DNA from: Pseudolabrys sp. | GTDB taxonomy: Bacteria; Pseudomonadota; Alphaproteobacteria; Rhizobiales; Xanthobacteraceae | Direction of reading: 5' to 3' | DNA length: 64,000 nt | Assembly (NCBI GenBank): GCA_009694265.1 | Contig: SHVM01000003.1 | Span: forward strand, 1 to 64,000 | Part shown: piece after piece, positions 9,984-24,157 of the stretch | How positions within the stretch are numbered: the first letter of the stretch is position 1 | Layout of the letters: each line of letters opens with the position of its first letter | The notes under the pieces: model-generated | Told to the model about the DNA's origin: nothing | Database searches by the model: none | Seen by the model: the letters and a program-made list of their open reading frames with translations, nothing else | Program-made: the position numbers and the translations under genes

Positions 9984-11141
9984 ATGACCTCAGCCTTCAT
10001 CCGCCGCCTGACGCTGACCAATTTCCGCAGCTATCACGCCGCGCAGGTTTCGCTTGAGCGCGCGGGGCCGGTGGTGCTGATCGGCGCCAATGGCGCCGGC
10101 AAGACCAATCTGATCGAGGCGATCTCGCTGCTGACGCCGGGCCGCGGGTTGCGCCGCGCCACCATGGACGAGCTGGCGTTTTCCGAAGGCGACGGCGCCT
10201 GGGCGGTCTCGGCCGACATCGAAGGCATGCTGGGCTTGAGCACGCTCGGCACCGGCATCGATCCGCCCACACAGGAGAATGCCGCACCGTCGCGCAAATG
10301 CCGCGTCGATCGTGAAACCGCCGGCTCGGCAGCGGCGTTTGCCGACCACCTGCGCGTGGTGTGGCTGACGCCCGCCATGGACCCGCTGTTCAACGGACCC
10401 GCTTCAGAGCGGCGGCGATTTCTCGATCGCCTGGTGCTGGCGGTCGATGCCCAGCATTCCAGCCGCGTGTCGGCGCTGGAACGCTCGTTGCGTTCGCGCA
10501 ACCGCCTGCTGGAAGAAGCCCATAGCGATCCGCACTGGCTCGATGCGATCGAGCACGAGACCGCCGAGGTCGCCGTCGCGGTGGCGGCCGCGCGCGCCGA
10601 AACGGTGAACCGGCTGTCCGGTGCGCTCAGCGCCGCGCGCGAACAGGCCTCGGCCTTTCCCGACGCCGAGATCGCGCTGGAAGGCTGGATGGAGAAGCTG
10701 TTGCCCAGCCACAGCGCGCGCGAGATCGAGGACCGTTATCGTTCGCTGCTGAAAGACAATCGCGCGCGCGACGCCGCCGCCGGGCGCACGCTCGACGGAC
10801 CTCACCTTTCAGACTTCGCCGTCAGCCATGCCGGCAAGGGAATTCCGGCATCCGAGGCCTCGACCGGCGAGCAGAAGGCGCTGCTGATCCGCCTGGTGCT
10901 GGCGCATGCACGCCTCATCAAGGAGATGACCGGATTCGCGCCGCTGCTGCTGCTCGATGAAGTCGTCGCCCATCTCGATCCGGAGCGGCGGGCAGCACTG
11001 TACGACGCGCTGACCGCGCTCGGTGCGCAGGTATGGATGACCGGCGCCGATCCGGCGGCGTTCGGCGACATTGTAGGCCGCGCACAGGTATTCGAGGTGC
11101 GCAACGGGTGCGTGGAGCCCGCAGCCGTTAAGTTCCATTAA
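9984..11141 (+). CDS. recF: DNA replication/repair protein RecF
   Basis: RRLTLTNFRSYHAAQVSLERAGPVVLIGANGAGKTNLIEAISLL; ABC signature STGEQKALLIRLVLAHARL; LLLDEVVAHLD. Confidence 0.97.
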   Translation: MTSAFIRRLTLTNFRSYHAAQVSLERAGPVVLIGANGAGKTNLIEAISLLTPGRGLRRATMDELAFSEGDGAWAVSADIEGMLGLSTLGTGIDPPTQENAAPSRKCRVDRETAGSAAAFADHLRVVWLTPAMDPLFNGPASERRRFLDRLVLAVDAQHSSRVSALERSLRSRNRLLEEAHSDPHWLDAIEHETAEVAVAVAAARAETVNRLSGALSAAREQASAFPDAEIALEGWMEKLLPSHSAREIEDRYRSLLKDNRARDAAAGRTLDGPHLSDFAVSHAGKGIPASEASTGEQKALLIRLVLAHARLIKEMTGFAPLLLLDEVVAHLDPERRAALYDALTALGAQVWMTGADPAAFGDIVGRAQVFEVRNGCVEPAAVKFH

Positions 11142-11265
11142 CCCGCTGCACAGGTTCCATTAATTGAAAAATCTGGAAGTCATCTAAAGCAGGAACCATC
11201 GCGCTCCCCACGTCTTTACCCTAGACGCGGCAGCGCTGGCATAAGGGCCAGTGAAGGGAGCGACG

Positions 11266-11457
11266 ATGAAATCGGAGGCGGCCATCGATCGAGTGAGGCG
11301 CGATTTACGTCGCGCGCTCGATACGACGCGGGCCGATCTCGATCGCGTTGAGATTCTGGCGGCCGCACTCAGCGGTTTCAGCAAGCCGATCCCTGATTAC
11401 GAGCCCGGCTTCCACCATATGCGTCATTTGACGCTGGATGCGCACCGGATTGGCTAG
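11266..11457 (+). CDS. Small conserved-type hypothetical protein
   Basis: MKSEAAIDRVRRDLRRALDTTRADLDRVEILAAALSGFSKPIPDYEPGFHH; GAAGGGAG Shine-Dalgarno upstream. Confidence 0.5.
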   Translation: MKSEAAIDRVRRDLRRALDTTRADLDRVEILAAALSGFSKPIPDYEPGFHHMRHLTLDAHRIG

Positions 11458-11519
11458 CCGGATTTTAACACAAACCATGGCGCTGATTGAGCGCGCGGCG
11501 ACGGCATTCGCCTGCGTGA

Positions 11520-14997
<3,478 letters not shown>

Positions 14998-15113
14998 GCG
15001 AGGTCATTCCGTTCAGGCCGAAACGGAAACTTGCCTATCATTTTACTTGGCGGCGCCAAATAGCAAAACGGCCGACAATGTGCCGGCCGCGAATTTACAT
15101 CGATGGCAGAAAC

Positions 15114-15482
15114 TCAACCCGGATAGCGGGCGGCCCAGCCCATATCCATGCGCCGGCGCCAGGCGGTCTGCCGCAGGCCCGTCAGCCGGCTGGCGGTTGT
15201 CTTGGCCTCCGCGCGGCTGGTGGCCGCACAGGTGCGGTATTCCAAATCGGAGACGCGCGATACCAGCGGCTGGCGGCCGAACAGCCGGGCCAAGGGGCCG
15301 GCGCCGCCGTTCACCTTCAAGTCGGAAATCGCATTGGCCACATTGCCGGCGTGACCGAACGCGACCACGCGACCCGTCATGGTATGGCGGACTTCGTATA
15401 CCCCGGGGCCGATCGGCGCCTCGACATAGTCGCCAATTTGAGCGTCGGGGAACCGTTTCCAGCTGCTCCAAGTCTGCGCCAT
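15114..15482 (-). CDS. Hypothetical protein, possibly GIY-YIG-like
   Basis: MAQTWSSWKRFPDAQIGDYVEAPIGPGVYEVRHTMTGRVVAFGHAGNVANAI; the GVYEVR...G...NVA layout loosely resembles GIY-YIG. Confidence 0.5.
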   Translation of the reverse strand: MAQTWSSWKRFPDAQIGDYVEAPIGPGVYEVRHTMTGRVVAFGHAGNVANAISDLKVNGGAGPLARLFGRQPLVSRVSDLEYRTCAATSRAEAKTTASRLTGLRQTAWRRRMDMGWAARYPG

Positions 15483-15648
15483 ACAAAAAGCCCTCGAATA
15501 AATGAAAAATCCGCACCTGAGAACGCGATAACTAAACATTGGTTCCGTCCGGTCAACGGCGCCTGTTGATAAATACCCGTCCGCGGCCGCAAATTGCGCC
15601 CGACCAAACTTCACATGTCGTTGATCGGGCTTGCAGGTCCGTGCGCCG

Positions 15649-16506
15649 TCAATGCCCGGGCAGAACTAGGACTTTCGGCTTGGCCGGCAGGCTGCTCTTG
15701 GAGACCAGGACCGACGGCACCGCGGCGATCTCCACATCCCAATCCTGGCGCATGCGCTGGAGGAAGTGATCGAGCGTAAAGACGCTGAAATAATGCATCG
15801 GGATGATCAGCGGCGCCTTCAGCCCACGCAGCACCTCGACCATGCCTTCCAGGTCCAGCGTCATGGTGCCGTCCACCGGCACCATCACCACATCGACGCG
15901 GCCGATCTCGTTGAGCTGGGCTTGTGTGAGTGTGTGATGCAGATGGCCGAGATGGGCGATACAAAGATTGGCGGCCTCGTAGATGAAAATAGAATTGCCG
16001 TGGCGCTCGGTGCCGCCGGCCCATGAGCGGATATTGGTCGGCACGTTGCGCACGCGCACGTCCTTGTATTGCAGGTCGACGCGCACCGGCTTTTCGTCTT
16101 CCCCCCAGCCGCGCAGCACATGCTTGATGCCCGGATCGGGACGATCGGTGTAGTGGGTCGAGTGCGCGTGATTCATTGTCACGATGTCAGGCAGCACCGG
16201 CGATTTGACGTAATCGTTGTAGTCGGTGGCGATGCGCACCAACTGCGGACTCTCGATCAGGAAAGTCGAATGGCCGACATAGCTGATGCGCAGCTGATCG
16301 CGCTCAAGCGCGGCGCGGCGAAGGGGCGCAGAAAACGGCGGCCTTGACGCGACCAGGCCCGGACAGATTTCCGTCATTTCAGGTTTTGCCGGCGGTGTGG
16401 CACCTTGCGCCAAGATTTGCGCAAAGCTTTGCGCTGATGCCGGAGCGGCCACAGCCGCGACGGCGCAAGCCGCCGCTACAATGATTTTCAGGAAACCGCC
16501 GCTCAT
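15649..16506 (-). CDS. Secreted metallo-beta-lactamase-fold hydrolase
   Basis: Signal peptide MSGGFLKIIVAAACAVAAVAAPASA; VGHSTFLIE; MNHAHSTHYTDRPDPG; HLGHLHHTL. Confidence 0.8.
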   Translation of the reverse strand: MSGGFLKIIVAAACAVAAVAAPASAQSFAQILAQGATPPAKPEMTEICPGLVASRPPFSAPLRRAALERDQLRISYVGHSTFLIESPQLVRIATDYNDYVKSPVLPDIVTMNHAHSTHYTDRPDPGIKHVLRGWGEDEKPVRVDLQYKDVRVRNVPTNIRSWAGGTERHGNSIFIYEAANLCIAHLGHLHHTLTQAQLNEIGRVDVVMVPVDGTMTLDLEGMVEVLRGLKAPLIIPMHYFSVFTLDHFLQRMRQDWDVEIAAVPSVLVSKSSLPAKPKVLVLPGH

Positions 16507-16636
16507 GACAACACCCGCATCTTAGCGGCGTGAATCTGACATGGTTTTGCGACGCTCGCTACTGGCCTTGCGTCCCAATGAAAAGCGGCGCTTTTTCAAG
16601 CGCCGCTCATCGGAATTAGCGTGGTTCGCGGCGAAT

Positions 16637-17458
16637 TTATTCGAAATAGTGGCGATCGCGCATGGATACGATGATTCCCTTCGGCGTCGTCACCACCCAG
16701 CGGCCGTCCTGCCGCTTGACCGATTCCACCTGCCCAAGACCCGGCAAGGGGGCGCCGGGCACGACCTGATAGACATCGCCGTGACCTTGCACATAGACGA
16801 AGCCGTCGCGGGTGTCGCGAATCGCCCAGTCCTGCACCACCCGCGGACGGGCGGGACTTTGCGCCTCCACGGCGGCGACGTGCGGCGCCGGGCGCGGGGT
16901 TGGAACCGGGGTCACCGTCTGTGGCGCCGAAATCGATCCGGTAACGAGCTCGGCGCTCGCATTGCGGTCGAAGCGCTCGGTGATTTTCGCGATCTGCTGA
17001 TGCGCGGATTTATTGGTGGCCTCCAGGCTGGTCTTCAGCGTAGTGACTTCCTTGGCGAGCCGGGCGATCGATTGCTGCATCGACTGGCGTTCCTCGAGCC
17101 CGGCGACATCGGTGCGCGGCGAGGTCGTGCTGAGCCCGCCGCTTGTCACCGCGCCGACAACGGCGCCAAGTGCCGCGGCGATCACCACCGAAGCGGCGAG
17201 CAAGGCATAGCGTTTTTGCCGCGGCTGCAATACGAAGCGCGGACGCGATCTCGACGGCGCAGATGCTGGCGCAACTTCGCTGGCAGGCGCTGCTGCAGCG
17301 GCCGATTCGATGATGGGCTCGACTTTGGGCTCAGGCGTGGCCGGCGAGATCGATGGCGATTCGACTGTCGGCAGTTCACTCTTGGCTAATTCAATCTTGG
17401 CCGATTCAAATTTCGGCGGCTCGCCGCTCGTGTCTTCGATATCTTTGCGCTTGGACAT
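16637..17458 (-). CDS. Hypothetical single-pass membrane protein with low-complexity N-terminus
   Basis: MSKRKDIEDTSGEPPKFESAKIELAKSELPTVES...; TM YALLAASVVIAAALGAVVGAV; coiled-coil-like region; C-terminal GDVYQVVPGAPLPGLGQVESVKRQDGRWVVTTPKG. Confidence 0.75.
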   Translation of the reverse strand: MSKRKDIEDTSGEPPKFESAKIELAKSELPTVESPSISPATPEPKVEPIIESAAAAAPASEVAPASAPSRSRPRFVLQPRQKRYALLAASVVIAAALGAVVGAVTSGGLSTTSPRTDVAGLEERQSMQQSIARLAKEVTTLKTSLEATNKSAHQQIAKITERFDRNASAELVTGSISAPQTVTPVPTPRPAPHVAAVEAQSPARPRVVQDWAIRDTRDGFVYVQGHGDVYQVVPGAPLPGLGQVESVKRQDGRWVVTTPKGIIVSMRDRHYFE

Positions 17459-17682
17459 GGCCCGTTCCTCGCAATGGTCGTTCACCAATCGGTAACCACG
17501 TCCGGTTACCAATCGGTTACCAATGGCTTGCGGGTCGCCTGCCGGAGCGGCTATGCAAGCGCCAGGGACCTTGCAAAGGGCCTTTCTTCTGGAAATGGCT
17601 CCCACCGGTCAGCGTGAGATGCATGGGGTGTCTATCCCCGGCGTCTCACGCCGAAGCCCCTCACTCCCCATCGATTTTGGAA

Positions 17683-18684
17683 TCAGACCGGCAGGCCGTT
17701 TTCGGCGGCCAGCGCCTTGAGCGAGACCGCCGGCCGCGCGCCGATATGCTGGATCACTTCGGCCGCGGCAAGCGCGCCGAGACGGGCCGCCGTGCGGTGA
17801 TCCTTGCCGTGCGAGTGCCCGATTAGGAACCCAGCCGCGAACAAATCGCCGGCGCCGGTGACATCGACCACTTTTTCGATCGGCATGGCCTGCACCGCTT
17901 CGACCCCGTCGCGGGCGACCACCACGCAGCCCTTCTCGCTGCGCGTCACCACCGCGAGCCTGGCGTCGGCGCGAAGCTGCTTAACAGCGGTATCGAAGTC
18001 GGACGTTTCATAAAGACTGTGCAGCTCGCGCTCATTGGCGAAAAGAATGTCGACGGTGCCTTTGCGGATCAGGTTGAGAAACTCGGCCCGATAGCGATCG
18101 ACGCAGAACGCGTCCGACAGCGTGAGCGCGACGCGGCGGCCTGACTTGTGGGCAATGTCCGCCGCCTTGACGAAGGCTTCCTTGGCGTGCGGCGGATCCC
18201 ACAGATAGCCTTCGAGGTAGACGACGGCGGAAGCTGCGATCGCCGCTTCGTCGATGTCTTTCGGATGCAGGTCCTGCGCCGCGCCGAGAAACGTATTCAT
18301 GGTGCGCTCGCCGTCCGGCGTCACCATGATATAGCAGCGCGCCGTCGAAGGGCCGGCGGTCGCCGGCTTGGTGTCGAAAGCGACCCGGGCGGCGCGGATA
18401 TCGTGTGTGAAGGCTTGGCCAAGCTCGTCGTTCTTGACCTTGCCGACAAAAGCGGCGCGGCCGCCGAAGCTGGCGACGCCGACAATGGTGTTGGCCGCCG
18501 AGCCGCCGGAACTTTCCACGGCCGGCCCCATGGCCCGATAAATCTTCTCGGCGCGCTTCTGGTCGATCAGCGCCATGGTGCCCTTGTGCATGCCATGGGC
18601 GACCAGGAAATCGTCCTCGGCGCGGGCAATCACATCGACAATGGCGTTGCCAATACCGAGCACGTCGTAGCGAGAAGCAGCCAT
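17683..18684 (-). CDS. PfkB-family carbohydrate/adenosine kinase
   Basis: YDVLGIGNAIVDVIARAEDDFL; GGSAANTIVGVASFGGRAAFVGKV; VDVTGAGDLFAAGFL. Confidence 0.93.
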   Translation of the reverse strand: MAASRYDVLGIGNAIVDVIARAEDDFLVAHGMHKGTMALIDQKRAEKIYRAMGPAVESSGGSAANTIVGVASFGGRAAFVGKVKNDELGQAFTHDIRAARVAFDTKPATAGPSTARCYIMVTPDGERTMNTFLGAAQDLHPKDIDEAAIAASAVVYLEGYLWDPPHAKEAFVKAADIAHKSGRRVALTLSDAFCVDRYRAEFLNLIRKGTVDILFANERELHSLYETSDFDTAVKQLRADARLAVVTRSEKGCVVVARDGVEAVQAMPIEKVVDVTGAGDLFAAGFLIGHSHGKDHRTAARLGALAAAEVIQHIGARPAVSLKALAAENGLPV

Positions 18685-18820
18685 TCGTTACCTCTTGAAT
18701 GCATGCGGCGCACTATATCGCCCGAGCGCGGCACGGCAAGCGCTGCGCCGCGAGCCGGACCAATGGCGCGGGTGACGGGCGCGCGCTCCTATGCTTATTG
18801 TAAAGGATCGGGGATTTTAC

Positions 18821-20380
18821 ATGTCGCTCGCGCGCGATATCACCACGGTCGGCAGCGGGACATTGATGTCGCGGCTGCTCGGCTTTGCGCGCGACGCCGG
18901 GATTGCGGCCCTGCTCGGCAGCGGGCCGCTGTCGGAGGCCTTCTTCGCAGTCTTGCAACTAATCAATTTTTTCCGTCGCTTGCTGGCGGATGGCGCGCTC
19001 AACGGCGCTTTCGTGCCGGTATGGCTCGGCTTGCGCAGCGGTGAGGATGGCGACGCCAATGCCAGCCGGTTCACCCGACGGACCTTGCTGACCGTTGGCT
19101 GTCTGACCGGCGTGATTGCGCTGCTGGTCATTGTATTGGCGCCCGCGATCATCGCCGTCATCGCACCCGGATTCGATGAAGGCCGCCGCGAGGTTGCGAG
19201 TTTTTATCTGTTGATTGTCGCGCCCTATATCGTGCTGGCGGGATTGGTCGCCGTGATTGCCGCGGCGCTCAATGCCGAAAATCGCGTCGTCGCCGTCACC
19301 ATCAGTACGGTCATGTTCAATGTCGTCATGGTGCTGGCGCTTGCCGTGGCAATCTTTGAAACGACCGAACTGTTTTACGCCACCATTTGGCTTGCCTTTG
19401 CCGTCACCGCCGCAGGCTTCACCCAGCTCCTCTTGACGGCCACCGCCTGGCTATTGACTGGCAAGCGCTTGTCTCGTGTGCGCCTGCGCGTGGGCGATGA
19501 GACGCGCATATTCTTTACGCGCGCCGCTCCCGGCCTGATCGCCGCCGGCATTCCGCAACTCAAGCTGATCGCGGCGGCGGCCATCGTCTCGTCCTCGCCG
19601 GCCGCGGTGTCGTGGCTCTATTACGCCAATCGTCTCTATGAGCTGCCGCTCGGCGTCGCCTCCATCACCATCGCGGCCGTGATCGTGCCGCGCATCGCCG
19701 CCAGCCTGCGCTCCGGCGACACAGGCGCGTTCGCCGCGATGCAATCGCGCGCCTTCGAGATTGCGCTAGGCTTGGCGCTACCGGCCACAGCGGGCTTTGC
19801 GCTGCTGGCCGTGCCGATCGCCGGCGGGCTGTTCGAGCGCGGCGCATTTGGCGCCGGCGACACGGCGGCGGTCGCGACCGCGCTAGCGGCGATTTGCGCC
19901 GGCTTGCCCGGACACGTGCTGGAAAAAGTTTTCGGCGCGGTGTCCTTCGCGCATGGCGACACAAGCACGCCGATGTTTGCCGCGCTCACCGGCCTGGCCG
20001 CGGCCATTGTTGGCGGCATGTTGCTGTTTCCGCAGTACGGTTATGTCGGCGTCGCGGCGGCGATTGCGATCTCCGGCTGGGTCGGCGCGACCTTGCTGGG
20101 CCTCATTCTCTACCGGCGCGGATGGCTGCGGCTCGACCAGAATGCAGGACGACGGCTGCCGCGCATCGCGCTGGCCACGCTCGTCATGGGCGCCGCCGTC
20201 GCCTTTGGGCTCGTCCTCGGCCACATGCTATCGCCCGCTTTGGCCGCCTCAGCGTTAGGGCGCCTCGTCATGCTTGTCGTTCTGGTGATGCTCGGCGTCG
20301 CCGTTTATCTGACAGCGCTGCACATCCTCGGCGTGGCGAAACTCAAGGACTTAATCGCGGCCATTCGCCATCGGGCCTAA
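18821..20380 (+). CDS. murJ: Lipid II flippase MurJ (MviN family)
   Basis: [49 protein letters not shown]; multiple TM segments. Confidence 0.93.
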   Translation: MSLARDITTVGSGTLMSRLLGFARDAGIAALLGSGPLSEAFFAVLQLINFFRRLLADGALNGAFVPVWLGLRSGEDGDANASRFTRRTLLTVGCLTGVIALLVIVLAPAIIAVIAPGFDEGRREVASFYLLIVAPYIVLAGLVAVIAAALNAENRVVAVTISTVMFNVVMVLALAVAIFETTELFYATIWLAFAVTAAGFTQLLLTATAWLLTGKRLSRVRLRVGDETRIFFTRAAPGLIAAGIPQLKLIAAAAIVSSSPAAVSWLYYANRLYELPLGVASITIAAVIVPRIAASLRSGDTGAFAAMQSRAFEIALGLALPATAGFALLAVPIAGGLFERGAFGAGDTAAVATALAAICAGLPGHVLEKVFGAVSFAHGDTSTPMFAALTGLAAAIVGGMLLFPQYGYVGVAAAIAISGWVGATLLGLILYRRGWLRLDQNAGRRLPRIALATLVMGAAVAFGLVLGHMLSPALAASALGRLVMLVVLVMLGVAVYLTALHILGVAKLKDLIAAIRHRA

Positions 20381-20441
20381 AGGTCTTGCGCCACTCGGGT
20401 CCGGCGTGGCATGGACGCGCATCGAGTCAAGGGAATCCGCG

Positions 20442-21476
20442 ATGGCGTTCAAGGAACGCGTATTTTCCGGCGTGCAGCCGACCGGCAATCTGCACCTCGG
20501 CAATTATCTCGGCGCGATCACGAAATTCGTGGCGCTGCAGGAGCGCTACGACTGCATCTATTGCGTGGTCGACCTGCACGCCATCACGGTGTGGCAGGAC
20601 CCGAGCGAATTGCCGCGCGCCACGCGCGAGGTGACCGCGGCGTTTCTGGCCTGCGGCATCGATCCGAAAAAGCAGATCATCTTCAATCAGAGCCAGGTCG
20701 CCGAGCATGCCGAGCTCGCCTGGGTGTTCAATTGCGTCTCCCGCATGGGCTGGCTCAACCGCATGACCCAGTTCAAGGAGAAAGCCGGCAAGGACCGCGA
20801 GAACGCGTCCGTGGGCCTGTACGTCTATCCGAACCTGATGGCGGCCGACATTCTTGTATACCGCGCAACCCACGTGCCGGTCGGCGAGGATCAGAAACAG
20901 CATCTCGAACTATCGCGCGACATCGCGCAGAAGTTCAACAACGATTTCGGCGCGTCGATTAAGGCGCATGGCTACGGCGAAGCCTTCTTCCCGCAGCCGG
21001 AGCCGCTGATCCAGGGACCGGCGACGCGGGTAATGTCGCTGCGCGATGGCTCGAAGAAAATGTCGAAGTCGGAGCCGTCGGATTATTCGCGCATCAATCT
21101 GACCGACGACGCCGACACCATCGCGCAGAAAATCCGCAAGGCGAAAACCGATCCGGAGCCGTTGCCGGGCGAGGAGAAGGACCTGCAGCCGCGCCCCGAG
21201 GCCGACAATTTGGTCGGCATCTATGCGGCGCTCAAGGGGTCAAGCAAAGCGGACGTGCTGCGCGAATTCGGCGGCGGGCAATTCTCCACCTTCAAAACCG
21301 CGCTGGTCGATCTTTCGGTCGCCAAGCTCGGGCCGATCGGTTCGGAAATGAAAAAGCTGGTGCAGGATCCGGTCTATATCGATTCCGTGCTGGCCGACGG
21401 GTCGCAGCGCGCGCAAGCGCTCGCCGCCGAAACCATGAAGGCGGTCAAGGATATCGTGGGTTTCGTACGCCGCTGA
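20442..21476 (+). CDS. trpS: Tryptophanyl-tRNA synthetase
   Basis: [47 protein letters not shown] (KMSKS). Confidence 0.97.
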   Translation: MAFKERVFSGVQPTGNLHLGNYLGAITKFVALQERYDCIYCVVDLHAITVWQDPSELPRATREVTAAFLACGIDPKKQIIFNQSQVAEHAELAWVFNCVSRMGWLNRMTQFKEKAGKDRENASVGLYVYPNLMAADILVYRATHVPVGEDQKQHLELSRDIAQKFNNDFGASIKAHGYGEAFFPQPEPLIQGPATRVMSLRDGSKKMSKSEPSDYSRINLTDDADTIAQKIRKAKTDPEPLPGEEKDLQPRPEADNLVGIYAALKGSSKADVLREFGGGQFSTFKTALVDLSVAKLGPIGSEMKKLVQDPVYIDSVLADGSQRAQALAAETMKAVKDIVGFVRR

Positions 21477-21548
21477 TTTCCCAGTCTTGTTTATTTTCCA
21501 GACTTGCCCGGCTTGTCGGCGCGCCGCCAACCGTGCAACCATTCCACA

Positions 21549-22043
21549 ATGCCCAACAAGCGCAGTAGCTACGAGAAGGGCCACAAGCGCAAATACCTGG
21601 TGGTCATCGACGACACCGAGGAATGCGACCGCGCGGTCTATTGGGCCGCCAAGCGCGCCGGCCGTACCAAGTCGCAGATCGTCATGCTGCGCGTGATTGA
21701 GACCGCCGAGCGCAATCAGCAATGGCTGGGCGTCGCCGACCTCATGCAGGCCGAGGCGCTGGAAGCGGCCAATGCGGTGCTCGACAAATTCGACGCACGC
21801 ATCAAAAAAATCGCGCGCATCAATCCGGACCGTGTGATCCGCGAAGGCGCCGCCACCGAGGAAATCGTCAAACTGATAGACGAGGACGCCGACATCGGCA
21901 TCCTGGTGCTGGCCGCCGGCATCGGCAAGGAAGGCCCCGGCCCGCTGGTCACCAATTTGGCCAAAAATGCCGGCCAGTTCCCGATTCCGGTGGCCATCGT
22001 GCCGGGCCATCTGAGCGATAGCGATATTGATGCCAGCTCTTGA
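21549..22043 (+). CDS. Universal stress protein family protein
   Basis: KYLVVIDDTEECDRAVYWAAKRAGRTKSQIVMLRVIE; basic N-terminal MPNKRSSYEKGHKRK. Confidence 0.85.
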   Translation: MPNKRSSYEKGHKRKYLVVIDDTEECDRAVYWAAKRAGRTKSQIVMLRVIETAERNQQWLGVADLMQAEALEAANAVLDKFDARIKKIARINPDRVIREGAATEEIVKLIDEDADIGILVLAAGIGKEGPGPLVTNLAKNAGQFPIPVAIVPGHLSDSDIDASS

Positions 22044-22153
22044 TTAACGGCGCTTTTCGCCGGTTGATCTCTGCCTGCGCAGAACCCATTTATCCTGTAT
22101 AGTCGAAGCTGCCCGCGGGCCTTGAACCCGATTGAGGCAAGGAGCGAGAACCG

Positions 22154-22714
22154 ATGTTCATCCAGACCGAAGCCACGCCCAATCCGGCGACGCTGAAATT
22201 CCTACCCGGACGAGCCGTGCTTGAGACCGGCACGCTCGACATGCCGAACAAGCAAGCGGCCGCGCAATCGCCGCTGGCCGAACGGCTGTTCGGCATTCCG
22301 AATGTCGGCGGCGTGTTCTACGGCTCCGACTTCATTTCGGTGACCAAGAGCGACGGCGACTGGCAGCAGATCAAGCCGGCGATCCTCGGTGCCATCATGG
22401 AGCACTATATGTCGGGCGCGGCTCTGGTGGCCGCCGATGTACAGTCGGCCGCGAGCGCGGACGACGAATTCTTCGATGCCAAGGATGCCGACACGGTCGC
22501 CACCATCAAGGACCTGATCGAGACCCGGGTGCGCCCGGCGGTGGCCGGCGACGGCGGCGACATCACCTTCAAGGGCTACAAGGAAGGCATCGTCTTTCTG
22601 CAAATGAAAGGCGCCTGTTCGGGCTGCCCGTCCTCGACCGCGACGCTCCAGCACGGCATTCAGAATCTGCTCAAGCATTTCGTGCCCGAGGTGGTCGAGA
22701 TACGGCCGGTTTAA
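22154..22714 (+). CDS. nfuA: NifU-like iron-sulfur scaffold protein
   Basis: MFIQTEATPNPATLKFLPG; C-terminal MKGACSGCPSSTATLQHGI (CxxC). Confidence 0.95.
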   Translation: MFIQTEATPNPATLKFLPGRAVLETGTLDMPNKQAAAQSPLAERLFGIPNVGGVFYGSDFISVTKSDGDWQQIKPAILGAIMEHYMSGAALVAADVQSAASADDEFFDAKDADTVATIKDLIETRVRPAVAGDGGDITFKGYKEGIVFLQMKGACSGCPSSTATLQHGIQNLLKHFVPEVVEIRPV

Positions 22715-22719
22715 GCCTT

Positions 22720-22857
22720 GTCATTCCGGGACGCGTCGAAGGCACGGACCCGGAATCCAGAGCAACCAACACAGCGCGTGGCCCTGGATTCCAGGCTCGC
22801 CGCCATAGCGTGTCGAAGACGCGCGTAAACGCGCTTATGGCGGCGCCCCGGAATGAC
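22720..22857. repeat. CATTCCGGG-type palindromic repeat, copy 1
   Basis: GTCATTCCGGGACGCGTCGAAGGC...CCCGGAATCCAG...CTGGATTCCAGG...GCGCCCCGGAATGAC; related to 49728-49842. Confidence 0.85.
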
Positions 22858-22894
22858 GACATTGTTTTTGCCATCGCGGTGATACAATCGAATC

Positions 22895-23578
22895 ATGCGC
22901 ATCCTTGCCATCGATACCGCGCTCGAGGCCTGCTCGGCCGCCGTACTCGACACTGAGACGGCCGCGATCGCCGCGCATGAATCGCAGCCCATGGTGCGCG
23001 GGCACGCGGAAGCGCTCATCCCACTGATTGCGCGCGTGCTCGAACGCGCACGGCTTACGTTCACCGAGATCGACCGCATCGCGGTCACCACCGGACCCGG
23101 CAGCTTCACCGGCTTGCGTGTCGGGATTTCGGCGGCGCGCGGGCTGGCGCTTGCTTCGGGAAAGCCGGCTGTCGGACTGTCGACGCTCGCAGCCTATGCC
23201 GCGCCGTTCATCGCCGCCGACGACACGCTGCCAGTGGTCGCGGTCATCGATGCGCGGCACGATCATGTCTATCTGCAAGTATTCGGACCCGGCGGCCGCA
23301 CCATTGTGGCGCCACGGCTGGTGCCGCTGCGCGAAGCGCTGCGCGTGGCGTCGACCGGCGCCCCGCGCCTTATCGGCAGCGCCGCGAATATGCTTGCCGG
23401 CGCGTGGCCCGCCGGCGAACGCCCGCCCAGCGCGGTTGAACAACGCCAGGCGCCCGACATCGACTGGGTGGCGCGGTTAGGCGCCGCCGCGGCGGAAACC
23501 GGCGTGCCGCCGAAGCCGCTTTATCTGCGCGCGCCCGACACCCAGCCGCAGAACGCCGCGCAATTGGCCCGCCGATGA
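22895..23578 (+). CDS. tsaB: tRNA threonylcarbamoyladenosine biosynthesis protein TsaB
   Basis: MRILAIDTALEACSAAVLD; RIAVTTGPGSFTGLRVGISAARGLAL. Confidence 0.95.
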   Translation: MRILAIDTALEACSAAVLDTETAAIAAHESQPMVRGHAEALIPLIARVLERARLTFTEIDRIAVTTGPGSFTGLRVGISAARGLALASGKPAVGLSTLAAYAAPFIAADDTLPVVAVIDARHDHVYLQVFGPGGRTIVAPRLVPLREALRVASTGAPRLIGSAANMLAGAWPAGERPPSAVEQRQAPDIDWVARLGAAAAETGVPPKPLYLRAPDTQPQNAAQLARR

Positions 23579-24060
23579 TACGGCTGCTCGCCAGTCTGTT
23601 CGCGCGCGGCGAGCCGGCGCTGTCGGAAGCAAGCCCGCGCGATGCCGCGGCGATGGCCCTGCTGCATGCCGCATCGTTCCAGCGCGGCTGGAGCGAACAC
23701 GAGGTCGAGAGCCTGTTGGTCGAGCGCCATGTGATCGCGCATTGCGCCACGATCGGCGGCAAGCTCATCGGATTCGTCATGTCGCGGCTGGTGGAGGATG
23801 AGGCGGAGATCCTCTCCATCGCGGTCGCAGGATCAAGGCAGCGACGCGGCCTCGCCCGCAATCTATTGCACCTGCATCTGCGGCGACTGGCGGGCTTCGG
23901 CGCACGCACGGTTTTCCTGGAAGTCGACGAGCACAATAGGCCGGCGGTCAGGCTTTATGACCGCGCCGGATTTCATGAAATATCGCGGCGGCCCAACTAC
24001 TATCCGGCAGCCGGCGGAAAACCCGCCGCCGCGCTGGTGCTGCGCCGCGATCTTGCCTGA
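23575..24060 (+). CDS. rimI: Ribosomal-protein-alanine N-acetyltransferase (GNAT)
   Basis: EILSIAVAGSRQRRGLARNLLHLHLRRL...VFLEVDEHNRPAVRLYDRAGFHEISRRPNYY; overlaps tsaB by ATGA. Confidence 0.92.
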   Translation: MIRLLASLFARGEPALSEASPRDAAAMALLHAASFQRGWSEHEVESLLVERHVIAHCATIGGKLIGFVMSRLVEDEAEILSIAVAGSRQRRGLARNLLHLHLRRLAGFGARTVFLEVDEHNRPAVRLYDRAGFHEISRRPNYYPAAGGKPAAALVLRRDLA

Positions 24061-24095
24061 TATATGATACGGTTGCCGAACCGGAGAATAAACGA

Positions 24096-24144
24096 GCGCA
24101 TTATCCCGAAAAGTGGGAACCGGTTTTCGGATAAGATCATGCGC
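24096..24144. repeat. GCGCATGATC-type palindromic repeat, copy 2
   Basis: GCGCATTATCCCGAAAAGTGGGAACCGGTTTTCGGATAAGATCATGCGC; same family as 837-885 and 52461-52537. Confidence 0.85.
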
Positions 24145-24157
24145 ATGAGGAAATAAC

